DNA of 49,037 nt, taken from positions 1 to 49,037 of the forward strand of contig JAPLNM010000018.1 in assembly GCA_026692845.1 (NCBI GenBank). Reading direction: 5' to 3'. This DNA comes from Planctomycetota bacterium. Its GTDB lineage: Bacteria; Planctomycetota; Planctomycetia; Pirellulales; Pirellulaceae. The notes under the pieces were generated by a model. The model was not told the origin of the DNA. It did not search any database and was given only the letters and a program-made list of their open reading frames with translations. Positions 16,768 to 24,880 of the stretch are shown here, in pieces (positions within the stretch are counted from its first letter, which is position 1; every line of letters begins with the position of its first letter). Position numbers and translations under genes: made by a program.

Positions 16768-17097
16768 CTAAATCAAACCCAAGGGACTTGCACCGGGAAT
16801 CACCATGATCTTGCCGTCCCCCATGCGACCGGTCTTGCAGGTCGCCTCGAGCACTTCGAGCACCTCCTCGAGCCGCAGTGCATCGACCCAGATCGACAAT
16901 TCCACCTTGGGCAAAAAAGCCAGCTCAAAATCGCTGCCCGAATAGCGATCGAGCATGTTCTTCTGACGCCCAAATCCTTTGACTTCGTGGATCAAAAGCG
17001 ATTCGATCGGAGCGAGCTTCAGACTATCGAGCAAGGCCTCGACCAGATGGGGGCGGACAACCGCAAGAATCAGTTTCAACTTGCTTTCTTCTTGCAT
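16768..17097 (-). CDS. P-II family signalling protein
   Basis: This 109-residue protein is a GlnB/GlnK-type P-II trimer subunit, which senses ATP/ADP and 2-oxoglutarate to control nitrogen metabolism. The T-loop base HEVKGFGRQK and the tyrosine in MLDRYSG (Y52) align with the uridylylation site Tyr51 of GlnB. FLPKVEL and the B-loop TGRMGDGKI (89-97) are conserved. The C-terminus ends as VIPGASPLGLI, so the usual RxR arginines of the C-loop that touch the nucleotide phosphates are absent. No amtB or glnA neighbour lies in the window, and the gene stands alone. Binding behaviour may therefore differ from GlnB. Confidence 0.85.
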   Translation of the reverse strand: MQEESKLKLILAVVRPHLVEALLDSLKLAPIESLLIHEVKGFGRQKNMLDRYSGSDFELAFLPKVELSIWVDALRLEEVLEVLEATCKTGRMGDGKIMVIPGASPLGLI

Positions 17098-17329
17098 GAT
17101 TCAACTCCTAGCGAACTGCTGAGTGACCTGAAGCTCCCTACAACCTGCCCAAAGGCCCCAATCTGAATCCCTATTGGATAAGCCTTCCGGCCTTTCCATT
17201 TCGAATTCCTGCGGCTAACATCTTACCATCGTTTCCTGCGGTTCGACACACTCTGCAACCGACCCGATTGCAACGAATCCAAATCTGCGACCACTCTTCT
17301 ACGACGCTAGCCTCTCCGAGTCACCTGCC

Positions 17330-18322
17330 GTGCCTTACGCTCAGATCGGTCCCATCGCGGTCCACTTCCCCTCCGAAATCGAAACGGCCGAAGTGTGGGC
17401 AGCAGAACATCCTGAATGGCATATTGACGAACTGATCGAGAAAACGGGCATCCAGCAGCGATATATCGCCGCTCGCGACGAAACGGCCAGCGATTTGGCT
17501 TATCAAGCCTGCATCAAACTTTTTCAACAGCACAACATCGATCCGCAGTCGATCGACTACCTGATGCTGTGCACCCAATCGCCCGACTATCCGTTGCCCA
17601 CAACGGCTTGCCTGCTCCAAGATCGCCTCGGAATGCGAACCAATACAGGCGCCCTGGACTTTAACCTCGGTTGCTCGGGCTTTGTCTACGGACTCGGACT
17701 TGCCGAAGGCCTCATCGCAAGCGGCCAGTGCAAACGGATCCTCTTGGTAACGGCCGAAACCTATACCAAGTTCATCGATTCAGACGATCGGGCTCTGCGC
17801 CCAATCTTCAGCGATGCGGCCGCAGCGACCCTGATCGAATGCGCACCGACTCCCACCCTTTTGGGTTTTGAGTTCGGTACCGATGGTAAGGGTGCCAATA
17901 CGCTGATCGTCAACGACGGAGGATCCCGAAGTAGCGAGCAAGCGATCCAGCCCAAACGCCGCCGGCGTTGGAACAGCCGTTTGTACATGGATGGCCAGAG
18001 TTTGATGGATTTCTCCGTCGTGGCTATTCCCGATTTGGTCCGGAGCATTTTGTCCAAATCCCAGCTTTCACTCCCTGATATCCATCAACTCTTGATGCAT
18101 CAAGCGACCCGCAAAATGCTCGAAATGCTTCAACAAGCCCTCCAGGTCGATGAAACAAAGCTGCCGATTCGATTGTCGGATCGCGGAAACACCGTCTCGT
18201 CGACCCTGCCAATCCTTATCGATGACCTGCGTCGCGAAGGGGTCATCCAGGCCAACCAAAACCATTTGCTTGTCGGATTCGGTGTTGGTTGGTCCTGGGC
18301 TGGCTGCGTTTGGAAAACCTAA
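17330..18322 (+). CDS. 3-oxoacyl-ACP synthase III (FabH-like)
   Basis: This 330-residue thiolase-fold enzyme has a complete KAS III triad. Cys115 is in NLGCSGFVYGL, His257 in LLMHQATRKM and Asn287 in DRGNTVSSTLPI. The HQAT and GNT spacing is that of FabH-type enzymes, which condense an acyl-CoA starter with malonyl-ACP. Without acpP, fabD or fabG next to it, it may be a paralogue for a secondary lipid or polyketide rather than the housekeeping FabH. The start is GTG at 17330. It is followed by mqnA after a 119-nt gap holding a TATACT box (18327-18332). Confidence 0.87.
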   Translation: MPYAQIGPIAVHFPSEIETAEVWAAEHPEWHIDELIEKTGIQQRYIAARDETASDLAYQACIKLFQQHNIDPQSIDYLMLCTQSPDYPLPTTACLLQDRLGMRTNTGALDFNLGCSGFVYGLGLAEGLIASGQCKRILLVTAETYTKFIDSDDRALRPIFSDAAAATLIECAPTPTLLGFEFGTDGKGANTLIVNDGGSRSSEQAIQPKRRRRWNSRLYMDGQSLMDFSVVAIPDLVRSILSKSQLSLPDIHQLLMHQATRKMLEMLQQALQVDETKLPIRLSDRGNTVSSTLPILIDDLRREGVIQANQNHLLVGFGVGWSWAGCVWKT

Positions 18323-18441
18323 TGGTTATACTTACCCCCTAGCATGCGGTTGGACCCATAGGCTTCCTTGCTGTTCCAACTCCCATTGTCCAACGCGTGC
18401 ATTCCATGCTGACCACCGTACGAGCACCGACCGAGCCACTC

Positions 18442-19254
18442 ATGGTCACCAATGCGGTCGATTCGATACCAAAAAGCAATCTGAATCTCAGCGTCGGCGC
18501 GGTCGCTTATCTAAACACCAAGCCCCTGATTTATGACCTCGAAGACCGGTTAGAGGGCTTTGGGGAACTCCATTTGGCCCTCCCGAGTCAGTTGGCCACG
18601 CAAATGCAAAACAGGCTTTTGGACGTGGGTCTGATCCCCGTCGTAGAGTACCTGCGGAATCGCGATGACTATCGACTCATCAGCGATGCGGGGATCGCTT
18701 GCCGTGGTCCGGTCTGGTCGGTGCGAGTCTTGTTTCGGGTGCCGCCCGAAGAAGTCCGGTCGCTCGGGACCGATGAAGGGTCCCGAACCAGTGTTGCGTT
18801 GTCCCAGGTTCTCTTGGCAAGCCGCTTCGGTCGGCTCCCAGAACTCGTTGCGTTTCCGATCGACTCAGAGCCCAAAGATTGCCCGGCCGATGCGGTGCTT
18901 GTCATCGGCGATCGCGCGATGAACCCCGAGCGTTTCCGATCCGATTTCTTCCTCGACTGGGACCTCGGTCAGCAGTGGTACCTCGAGACCCGACTCCCAT
19001 TTGTCTTTGCGATGTGGGTCGCCCGAAAGACCGACCCGGTCGATCCGCGAATCGTCGAATCGCTCGAGGCGAGCCGAGATGCCGGTTGCGAGAATGTCGA
19101 AGCGATCATCGCCAAGTACGCCAAGAGCTACGGCCTGAGCGATGCGGCCTGCAGAGAATACCTCACGCACTTCCTTCGTTTCCGAATTGGAAGCCTTGAA
19201 CGTCAAGGCCTTGAAGAGTTTTCCCGCCGATGCACCCAGTTGGGGCTGGCTTGA
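18442..19254 (+). CDS. mqnA: Chorismate dehydratase MqnA
   Basis: MqnA removes water from chorismate to give 3-enolpyruvylbenzoate, the first step of the futalosine menaquinone route. The protein of about 270 residues has the periplasmic-binding-protein fold typical of MqnA. The N-terminal signature is LSVGAVAYLNTKPLIYDL, followed by LPSQLATQMQNRLLDVGLIP, SDAGIACRGPVWSVRVLFR, and DAVLVIGDRAM. The ATG at 18442 is preferred to 18397 because family members start just before the GAVxYLN strand. mqnC follows 44 nt downstream. Other steps (mqnB, mqnE, mqnD) are not in this window. Confidence 0.9.
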   Translation: MVTNAVDSIPKSNLNLSVGAVAYLNTKPLIYDLEDRLEGFGELHLALPSQLATQMQNRLLDVGLIPVVEYLRNRDDYRLISDAGIACRGPVWSVRVLFRVPPEEVRSLGTDEGSRTSVALSQVLLASRFGRLPELVAFPIDSEPKDCPADAVLVIGDRAMNPERFRSDFFLDWDLGQQWYLETRLPFVFAMWVARKTDPVDPRIVESLEASRDAGCENVEAIIAKYAKSYGLSDAACREYLTHFLRFRIGSLERQGLEEFSRRCTQLGLA

Positions 19255-19298
19255 AGTGGTACAATTCGCAGAAATTCCAAATTTCCACCCGGCAAAAC

Positions 19299-20471
19299 AT
19301 GATCGCAACATCCAACTCCAGCATCCGTTCGATTCTCGATAAAGCGGTTGCAGGCCAACGCATCTCCTGCCCCGAAGCGTTGGTGCTGCTCGAAAGCTCC
19401 GAACTCAGCGCCATCGGCCAAGCCGCACAGGCCGTGACCTCCCGACTGCACCCCGAAGGCTACCGAACCTACAACATCGATCGGAATATCAACTACACCA
19501 ACATTTGTACTGCGGTTTGCGACTTCTGCGCCTTTTATCGAACTCCCAAAAGCGGCGAAGGCTATGTTCTGGATCGCCAAGAGCTGCTCGAAAAAATCCA
19601 GGAAACAGTCGATCTTGGGGGCAACCAAATCCTGATGCAAGGAGGCTTGCATCCGCATTTCAAACTCGAGTGGTACGAAGAGCTATTGGGCGATATCAAG
19701 TCCAGGTTCCCCGACGTAAATATCCATGGGTTTAGCCCGCCGGAACTTCATCATTTCACCAAAATAAACAAGCTGTCGATCGAGACGGTTTTAGAGCGGC
19801 TCAAGCAGGCTGGACTAGGAAGCATTCCCGGGGGCGGAGCTGAAATTCTCGTCGACCGAGTTCGCTCGGAAATTACCCGTGGTAAGGTGATGAGCGACGA
19901 TTGGCTCAACGTCATGCGAGTGTGGCATCAAATGGGTGGGATCAGCTCTGCAACGATGATGTTTGGGCACGCAGAAACACTCGCCGAACGTATCGAGCAC
20001 TTGGACCGACTCCGGAGTCTTCAGGACCAGACCAAGGGCTTCACGGCCTTCATCTGCTGGACCTTCCAACCTGAGAACACCCAGATGAGCCACATCCCTG
20101 CGACCGGCTCGTTCGAGTACCTCAAGACCCAGGCCGTGGCGAGATTGTTCCTGGATAATATTCCCAATATCCAAAGCAGTTGGGTCACTCAAGGGCTCAA
20201 GATCGGGCAACTGGCACTGCTTTTTGGGGCCAACGACATGGGGTCGCTGATGCTCGAGGAGAACGTCGTAGCCGAAGCCGGCACGGTGCACTTTCTGACA
20301 CTCGACCAGATCCGCGCTGCGATCAGCGAACTGGGCTACGTCCCGCGTCAACGCGACGTATTCTACAAGCTCCTCGACGAATCGTTCGAACAAAAAGCGA
20401 TCGAAGCCAACCGGGCAAAAAACCCGATTGAAAAGCCTTTAACGACGCTCGCGCCGTTGGTCGATAAGTAG
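19299..20471 (+). CDS. mqnC: Cyclic dehypoxanthinyl futalosine synthase MqnC
   Basis: MqnC is a radical-SAM enzyme that cyclises dehypoxanthine futalosine in menaquinone synthesis. The 390-residue protein has the CxxxCxxC cluster motif NICTAVCDFCAFYR (C70, C74, C77). The family motifs LMQGGLHPHFKLEWYEEL, IHGFSPPELHHF, GSIPGGGAEILVDRVR and TAFICWTFQPENT follow. An upstream in-frame start at 19230 would overlap mqnA; the ATG at 19299 gives the normal MqnC N-terminus. It is the second gene of an mqnA-mqnC operon and indicates a menaquinone-based respiratory chain. Confidence 0.95.
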   Translation: MIATSNSSIRSILDKAVAGQRISCPEALVLLESSELSAIGQAAQAVTSRLHPEGYRTYNIDRNINYTNICTAVCDFCAFYRTPKSGEGYVLDRQELLEKIQETVDLGGNQILMQGGLHPHFKLEWYEELLGDIKSRFPDVNIHGFSPPELHHFTKINKLSIETVLERLKQAGLGSIPGGGAEILVDRVRSEITRGKVMSDDWLNVMRVWHQMGGISSATMMFGHAETLAERIEHLDRLRSLQDQTKGFTAFICWTFQPENTQMSHIPATGSFEYLKTQAVARLFLDNIPNIQSSWVTQGLKIGQLALLFGANDMGSLMLEENVVAEAGTVHFLTLDQIRAAISELGYVPRQRDVFYKLLDESFEQKAIEANRAKNPIEKPLTTLAPLVDK

Positions 20472-20476
20472 TCGTC

Positions 20477-20506
20477 CAGGCAACTTAGCCGCAGGCAACT
20501 TAGCTG
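20477..20506. repeat. 15-bp tandem duplication between mqnC and hisS
   Basis: caggcaacttagccg is followed by caggcaacttagctg. The second copy overlaps the 3' end of the convergent hisS gene and contributes its stop codon. Confidence 0.88.
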
Positions 20507-21846
20507 AGCATATTTTGAAGGCCCAGGACCGAATTCAGCGCGGCGAGAAATCCTTCGGGTTCCTTTTTCCAAGCCACTTCGGTGGCCGTCTGCGTGCGTA
20601 GGTCCTTGATCTGCACGAGCCCTTGATCGAGCTCGCGTGCTCCTGCGATCAAAGCGACTAAAAATCCACGCTGGTCAGCGTACTTCAGTTGCTGCCCGAG
20701 CTTCTTGGGTTCCGGATAGACTTCTGCGGATATTCCAGCCGAGCGAACCATCGCCGCGAGCGCAAAGTAATCGTTGATCCGATCGGGGTCAAAGAGTGGA
20801 ATGAAAACATCTGCGGCCCTTGGGGACTCCTGAAAACGGTCGAGTTTTTCCAAGGCAGCCAGCAAGCGGTCCAAGCCCAGAGAGGCCCCGATGCCAGGAA
20901 GAGGTTGCTTGGTGAAAAGTCCAGTAAGGTTATCGTACCGACCGCCGCTGCAGACGCTCCCGATGCGCGGTAGTTCTAGCAAGGTGGTTTCGAAAATGAT
21001 TCCCGTGTAGTAATCGAGTCCCCGAGCGATTGAGACATCGATTTCGAAACGCGAGGACGCAACGCCAGCGGCTTGCAAGGCGCGCGCCACGACCGATAGG
21101 CGTTCGATCCCTTGGCCGGCTAGTTCGTTGGTAGGAAGCATCGAAGCGAGGCTCGATAGAACCTCGTCGCAGGAGCCTTGGACCTGGGCGAACCTGAAGA
21201 TCGCTTCGGTTTGCTCCGTCCCGATGCCGGCTTGGGCCAGCTCCTTGGAAACCCCTTCTGGACCGACCTTGTCGAGTTTGTCCAGGGCTCGAAGCACGGC
21301 CGTCGATTGCCCTTGGAGATCCAGGGTTTCGAGCAGACCCGTCAGGATCTGTCGATTGTTGATTCGGATGCGAAAGTCTTGGATGCCTATTTCCAGGAGC
21401 AGTTCATGGATGACCAGCGCCGTTTCGATATCCGAGACGACTCCCGTCGTACCGATCGTATCGAAATCGCATTGGACAAATTCGCGAAATCGACCGTCTT
21501 GAGGGTTTTCGCCTCGCCACACCGGCGCGATATGGTAGCGCTTGAATGGGACCCCCAGCTCATGGATGTGCTGGGCGACAAAGCGGGCCAAGGGGACCGT
21601 CAGATCGAACCGCATTCCCACTTGCCGCCCCCCCGCATCGGTGAAGTGGTACATCTGGCGATCGGTTTCCTCGGAGCCTTTGCCCGTGAGGATTTCGAGG
21701 TATTCCAGAGCCGGCGTATCGATCGGCAGGAAGCCGTAGCGGCGATAGACCCGCTTGGCGATTTCCATGAGTTTTTCCCTCTGGACCATTTTGGCAGGAA
21801 GGAAATCGCGAAACCCCTTGAGGGTCCGAGGTTCGATAAGTGGCAT
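20500..21846 (-). CDS. hisS: Histidyl-tRNA synthetase
   Basis: This 448-residue class II synthetase charges tRNA-His. Motif 1 is in the N-terminal region (GFRDFLPAKMVQREKLMEIA). Motif 2 reads FKRYHIAPVWRGENPQDGRF and motif 3 includes IGASLGLDRLLAAL. The histidine-binding segment RGLDYYTGIIFE and the GGRYDNL loop are both present. The C-terminal anticodon-binding domain begins around ADVFIPLFDPD. The length is close to the usual 420-450. Its last codons sit in a 15-bp tandem duplication shared with the intergenic spacer to mqnC. No regulatory leader was recognised upstream. Confidence 0.96.
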   Translation of the reverse strand: MPLIEPRTLKGFRDFLPAKMVQREKLMEIAKRVYRRYGFLPIDTPALEYLEILTGKGSEETDRQMYHFTDAGGRQVGMRFDLTVPLARFVAQHIHELGVPFKRYHIAPVWRGENPQDGRFREFVQCDFDTIGTTGVVSDIETALVIHELLLEIGIQDFRIRINNRQILTGLLETLDLQGQSTAVLRALDKLDKVGPEGVSKELAQAGIGTEQTEAIFRFAQVQGSCDEVLSSLASMLPTNELAGQGIERLSVVARALQAAGVASSRFEIDVSIARGLDYYTGIIFETTLLELPRIGSVCSGGRYDNLTGLFTKQPLPGIGASLGLDRLLAALEKLDRFQESPRAADVFIPLFDPDRINDYFALAAMVRSAGISAEVYPEPKKLGQQLKYADQRGFLVALIAGARELDQGLVQIKDLRTQTATEVAWKKEPEGFLAALNSVLGLQNMLS

Positions 21847-22426
21847 TTGGGATGGATTTTTCGGTTCGGGAGTTTCGGATTCGTGGGCCTTCGAGGCCGA
21901 CGGCGATTATAGGAAAGAATCACCGAGAGGACCAAGCCTGTTTGGAAAAGCGATCCCACCGCCTCGCGTCGGGCTTGCCCCGGCGGAAGGCGGAACTAAT
22001 AGCTACAAGCCGACCAAGCCGGTGCTCGTCTGCAAAACCCCTCCATGCCTTTAATTATTCCAAGAGTTTTTCGAACTACCCCAACTTAGACACCTGGTTT
22101 TTGAGAGTGCAACTGCTGCCCAAAAAGCGAGCACCTTTAAAACACCCCCTGTTTTGGGCAGTGCGCGATTTATGGGCAGTGCTATCAAATAGGCGTAAGT
22201 TATTGCCAGCATTGATGTTGCGACAAGGGGCTTGCCCGCTGCGGCAGTATTGTCTCGAGTCCGCCGGAAGGAGCCTTGGGATTCGCTGAGCGAGCGAAAG
22301 AGGGGAGCCGTCAAGGTGGAGGATCGGTTCCCGCGTACGGTCGGCGGGGGCTTGGTCGCTCTCGACCAGAACTGACCTTGTCATTTGCAGCCATCGCACC
22401 GAGAGGTGCCAGGAAGGTAATTTGTT
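21847..22426. other. 580-bp region without a credible gene
   Basis: No frame here looks protein-coding. A 10-bp perfect inverted repeat CTGCCCAAAA / TTTTGGGCAG (22116-22125 and 22152-22161) encloses 26 nt. GGGCAGTGC is directly repeated at 22156-22164 and 22174-22182. The region could hold the hisS promoter on the minus strand, the promoter of the 22427 gene, or an unrecognised small RNA; none could be pinned down. Confidence 0.5.
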
Positions 22427-23056
22427 ATGAGCCAAGCAGCAAGCAACGGAATGTCGGATGCAGTATCGGCCGCAGGGGGAGAAAAGCTCGCAGCCGACAT
22501 GGTTGTATTTCAATCGGTGGCCGACGAGCTACGCGCCAAGAAATGCAATTCTGCCAAGTTCGAAGACCGATGCCATTGGGTTCAGCAAGTCGCCGCTGAG
22601 CTTTTCGGCGTGGCTCCTGCTTGGACCGCCTTTTACCGTGAAACCCTCGGGGTCGACGGAATCGCTCATAGCATCTTCGCCGATCCCCACGAGTACCGCC
22701 AATACGAAGCGACCGAGTCGCACTGCAAGGTCTTGGAAATGCTGACCGTCTTGCGTTCTCGCGATCTGCCCGAGTGCGATCCGAGCGAGGTGCTCCGGAT
22801 GATCACCGTTCGGATCCCAAAGAGCCTTCACGATCGGATTTGCAAGGAAGCCAACGAGCTGGACGTGAGCGTCAATAAGCTCTGCATTTCACGCTTGCTA
22901 CAAAAAGTCGAAACTTCGATGTTGCCGGTTTCGGCTAAAAAAAGGCGAGGAAGACGTCCAGGTGCCCAGTACCACAAAATGCCCAGCAACGAGCTTCAAG
23001 CCTCCCTGCTCGCCGTAGTTGCCCCGGGATGCGAAACGGCCAGTTCAACTCGCTGA
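22427..23056 (+). CDS. Ribbon-helix-helix DNA-binding protein upstream of rnpB
   Basis: This 209-residue protein contains a ribbon-helix-helix (Arc/MetJ/HicB-type) fold at about 125-160. A strand, ITVRIPKSLHDRI, is followed by helix-turn-helix-like NELDVSVNKLCISRLLQKVE. A basic patch KKRRGRRPGAQ (about 171-181) resembles an AT-hook. The N-terminal 120 residues are helical and match no family I know. AGGAAGG lies 10 nt before the ATG. It ends 28 nt before the RNase P RNA and is probably a DNA-binding regulator. Its target, and whether it affects rnpB, is unknown. Confidence 0.7.
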   Translation: MSQAASNGMSDAVSAAGGEKLAADMVVFQSVADELRAKKCNSAKFEDRCHWVQQVAAELFGVAPAWTAFYRETLGVDGIAHSIFADPHEYRQYEATESHCKVLEMLTVLRSRDLPECDPSEVLRMITVRIPKSLHDRICKEANELDVSVNKLCISRLLQKVETSMLPVSAKKRRGRRPGAQYHKMPSNELQASLLAVVAPGCETASSTR

Positions 23057-23071
23057 TCGGAGTCTCTGTGG

Positions 23072-23077
23072 TATAAT
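23072..23077 (+). promoter_or_regulatory. -10 box of the RNase P RNA gene
   Basis: A perfect TATAAT lies 7 nt before the first base of helix P1 (23085), the expected distance for a transcription start. No strong -35 is visible; the best alternatives are at unsuitable spacing. Confidence 0.7.
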
Positions 23078-23084
23078 TGTCTTG

Positions 23085-23490
23085 TCGGGAGGCTAGGCAA
23101 TCGCTCCTCGGACTGTTTCTTTGCGAAACGGCTCTCGGGGGGAGGAAAGTCCGGGCTCCAACGAGCAAGATGGTCGATAACGTCGACCGGTCGCAAGGCC
23201 AGGGAAAGTGCAACAGAAAGATACCGCCAGGGCCGCAAGGTTTTGGTAAGGGTGAAATGGTGGGGTAAGAGCCCACTAGGGGACGGGTGACTGTTCTCCT
23301 CGGCAAACCCCATCTGGAGCAAGATCCAACAGAGTGAGGCGCTCAGCGATGAGGGCCGCATCCGGCTCGTGATGCCAACACTCGGGTAGATCGCTTGAGC
23401 CGCCGAGCAATCGGCGGCCTAGATGAATGATTGCCCTTGGCGATCGAATCGCCATGACAGAACCCGGCTTACAAGCCTCCCGACTTTTTA
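23085..23490 (+). ncRNA. rnpB: RNase P RNA, bacterial type A
   Basis: This is the catalytic RNA that trims 5' leaders from tRNA precursors. The termini pair as helix P1 (TCGGGAGGCT at 23085-23094 with AGCCTCCCGA at 23474-23483). The conserved core elements are GAGGAAAGTCCGGGCTCC (23142-23159), AGATGAATGATTGCCC and ACAGAACCCGGCTTA (23457-23471). A CTTTTTA run follows P1 and may act as terminator. The gene lies between a ribbon-helix-helix gene and a CPBP protease gene whose ATG is only about 20 nt downstream of the P1 strand. Confidence 0.96.
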
Positions 23491-23505
23491 CCCCTTGCCG
23501 AGCCG

Positions 23506-24174
23506 ATGGCATCCCCTAAAAAATCTCCCTCTTTAGGCCCCATCGACTTAGGCCCCATCGACACCCCGTTGACCTATGCGGTCTTGCTGGAGCTCTCGCT
23601 CGGACTCGCTGCGATCTTGCTCGGCGCATTCCTGGGTATCAACCCCCGCCAACACTTACCTGCTTGGTGGGATTTTACGGGGATCCTTAAAAGTTTCGGG
23701 ATCGGGCTTACCGTCGGCTCGGTCCTGGCTCTTGGGATGGAGTTTGTCTCCAGGCTCCCGATCCGCTCGATTCAGAAACTCGATCGCGTGGTTCAGTCGC
23801 AGCTTCACATGCTGCTCGGACCGATGAGCATCCCGGAATTGGTCCTTTTATCGCTCAGCGCCGGGATCGGCGAGGAGTTGCTCTTCCGAGGGTTGATTCA
23901 AGGCTGGTGGATGTCGCTTTCCGAAACCCAAACGTCTTTAGAGGCGCTGCCTGGGATATTGCTATCGGCCGTCTGCTTTGGCTTTGCGCATCCTTTGAGT
24001 AAAGCCTATATCGCCATTGCCACTTTGGCCGGCATTTTGTTTGCCGTCCTGTACTGGGCGACCCGCGATTTGCTCGCGTGTGTCTTGGCGCATGCAATCT
24101 ACGATGCGATCATTTGCGTCTATTGGAAATGGACCCAAGCACAACTCGAGCGGAAGAATCGAACCGATGTTTAG
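23506..24174 (+). CDS. CPBP-family intramembrane metalloprotease
   Basis: This 222-residue integral membrane protein carries the CPBP (CAAX prenyl protease 2/Abi) motifs. These are IGEELLFRGLIQG (E123, E124, R128), a histidine in CFGFAHPLSKAY (H162) and a late histidine in VLAHAIYDAII (H196). These residues bind catalytic metal in Rce1-type enzymes. Around six hydrophobic helices are visible. Roles of bacterial members range from bacteriocin immunity to protein maturation; the substrate is unknown. The N-terminus contains a duplicated LGPID. It begins right after rnpB and overlaps the next gene by 8 nt. Confidence 0.88.
   Translation: MASPKKSPSLGPIDLGPIDTPLTYAVLLELSLGLAAILLGAFLGINPRQHLPAWWDFTGILKSFGIGLTVGSVLALGMEFVSRLPIRSIQKLDRVVQSQLHMLLGPMSIPELVLLSLSAGIGEELLFRGLIQGWWMSLSETQTSLEALPGILLSAVCFGFAHPLSKAYIAIATLAGILFAVLYWATRDLLACVLAHAIYDAIICVYWKWTQAQLERKNRTDV
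23533..23562. repeat. 15-bp tandem duplication in the CPBP gene
   Basis: ttaggccccatcgac occurs twice back to back, encoding LGPID LGPID just before the first transmembrane helix. Confidence 0.92.
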
Positions 24175-24880
24175 CGATATTTTCCCCGATCCGACGATGC
24201 TGTTCCGTTTCAAGATCGATGTGCAACGATTGCAAAACCAAGTCGTCGACTTCGCAGACGTCGATCGCTGGGGTTTGGACAGCCGGCATCGGATGCCACC
24301 GATCGAACGCCTAGGCGCAGAGCAAACCCCGATCGAGGCCAAACTCGCTTGGAACGAACAAGGCCTATTTCTGCAAATCGAAATGACGATCTGCGACGGG
24401 TATCCTGTCGATCTTTCCGAAAGGAACCATTCGGTTGGATTGATGGTCAACACGCGCTACAACCGCAAGATACAAAAGGAAAACGCCTTTTGTTCGACCT
24501 TCAATTTTTTCCGGGAACCGACCTTTCGGCGCACTTGGTATGCCGATCCTAAGAGCAACGCCGAACGCCTGATAGCGGGTGTGCTCAGCCCCCGACAATA
24601 CAGGGAGCAAACCGAAGATCCCAATCAAGCTGCGATCGTCGGTTGGGCCCGTGCATCGACGAACACGTTGACTTCGTGGATTCGCATCAGTCCTCAAGTC
24701 TTGCATGAATATAGGCCGGATGAGTTTCCCGACATCGGGCTTTACTTTCGCTGCCGGGTTTCGCTTCCCTACGTTGCTCCAGGCCAATTGGGATTGCGTC
24801 ACGAAGCGAGTATGGTCCACCGTCAAAAATTATCCGAGAGGGAGTCCCCAAGTCTCTATACCCATTGCCGATTGATCTAA
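24167..24880 (+). CDS. DOMON/CBM9-like domain protein, function unknown
   Basis: This protein of about 237 residues has no signal peptide. The stretch IEAKLAWNEQGLFLQIEM (about 60-77), followed by SVGLMVNTRYNRK and then AFCSTFNFF, resembles the beta-sandwich of CBM9/DOMON-like domains. In these a WNExGLYxxxEV strand precedes a DTRxxR-like strand. Comparable planctomycete proteins are usually listed as hypothetical. The ATG at 24167 overlaps the CPBP stop by 8 nt, which decides the start. Its own stop lies 16 nt inside the fhcC frame. The tight packing suggests co-translation with CPBP and FhcC, but no shared pathway is evident. Confidence 0.65.
   Translation: MFSDIFPDPTMLFRFKIDVQRLQNQVVDFADVDRWGLDSRHRMPPIERLGAEQTPIEAKLAWNEQGLFLQIEMTICDGYPVDLSERNHSVGLMVNTRYNRKIQKENAFCSTFNFFREPTFRRTWYADPKSNAERLIAGVLSPRQYREQTEDPNQAAIVGWARASTNTLTSWIRISPQVLHEYRPDEFPDIGLYFRCRVSLPYVAPGQLGLRHEASMVHRQKLSERESPSLYTHCRLI

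Noticed and set aside
19230-19298. Upstream in-frame extension of mqnC
   Set aside because: It overlaps the end of mqnA and adds residues not seen in MqnC; the ATG at 19299 fits better.
23533-23562. Short direct repeats as CRISPR or attachment sites
   Set aside because: They are contiguous tandem copies without spacers and are translated in frame.
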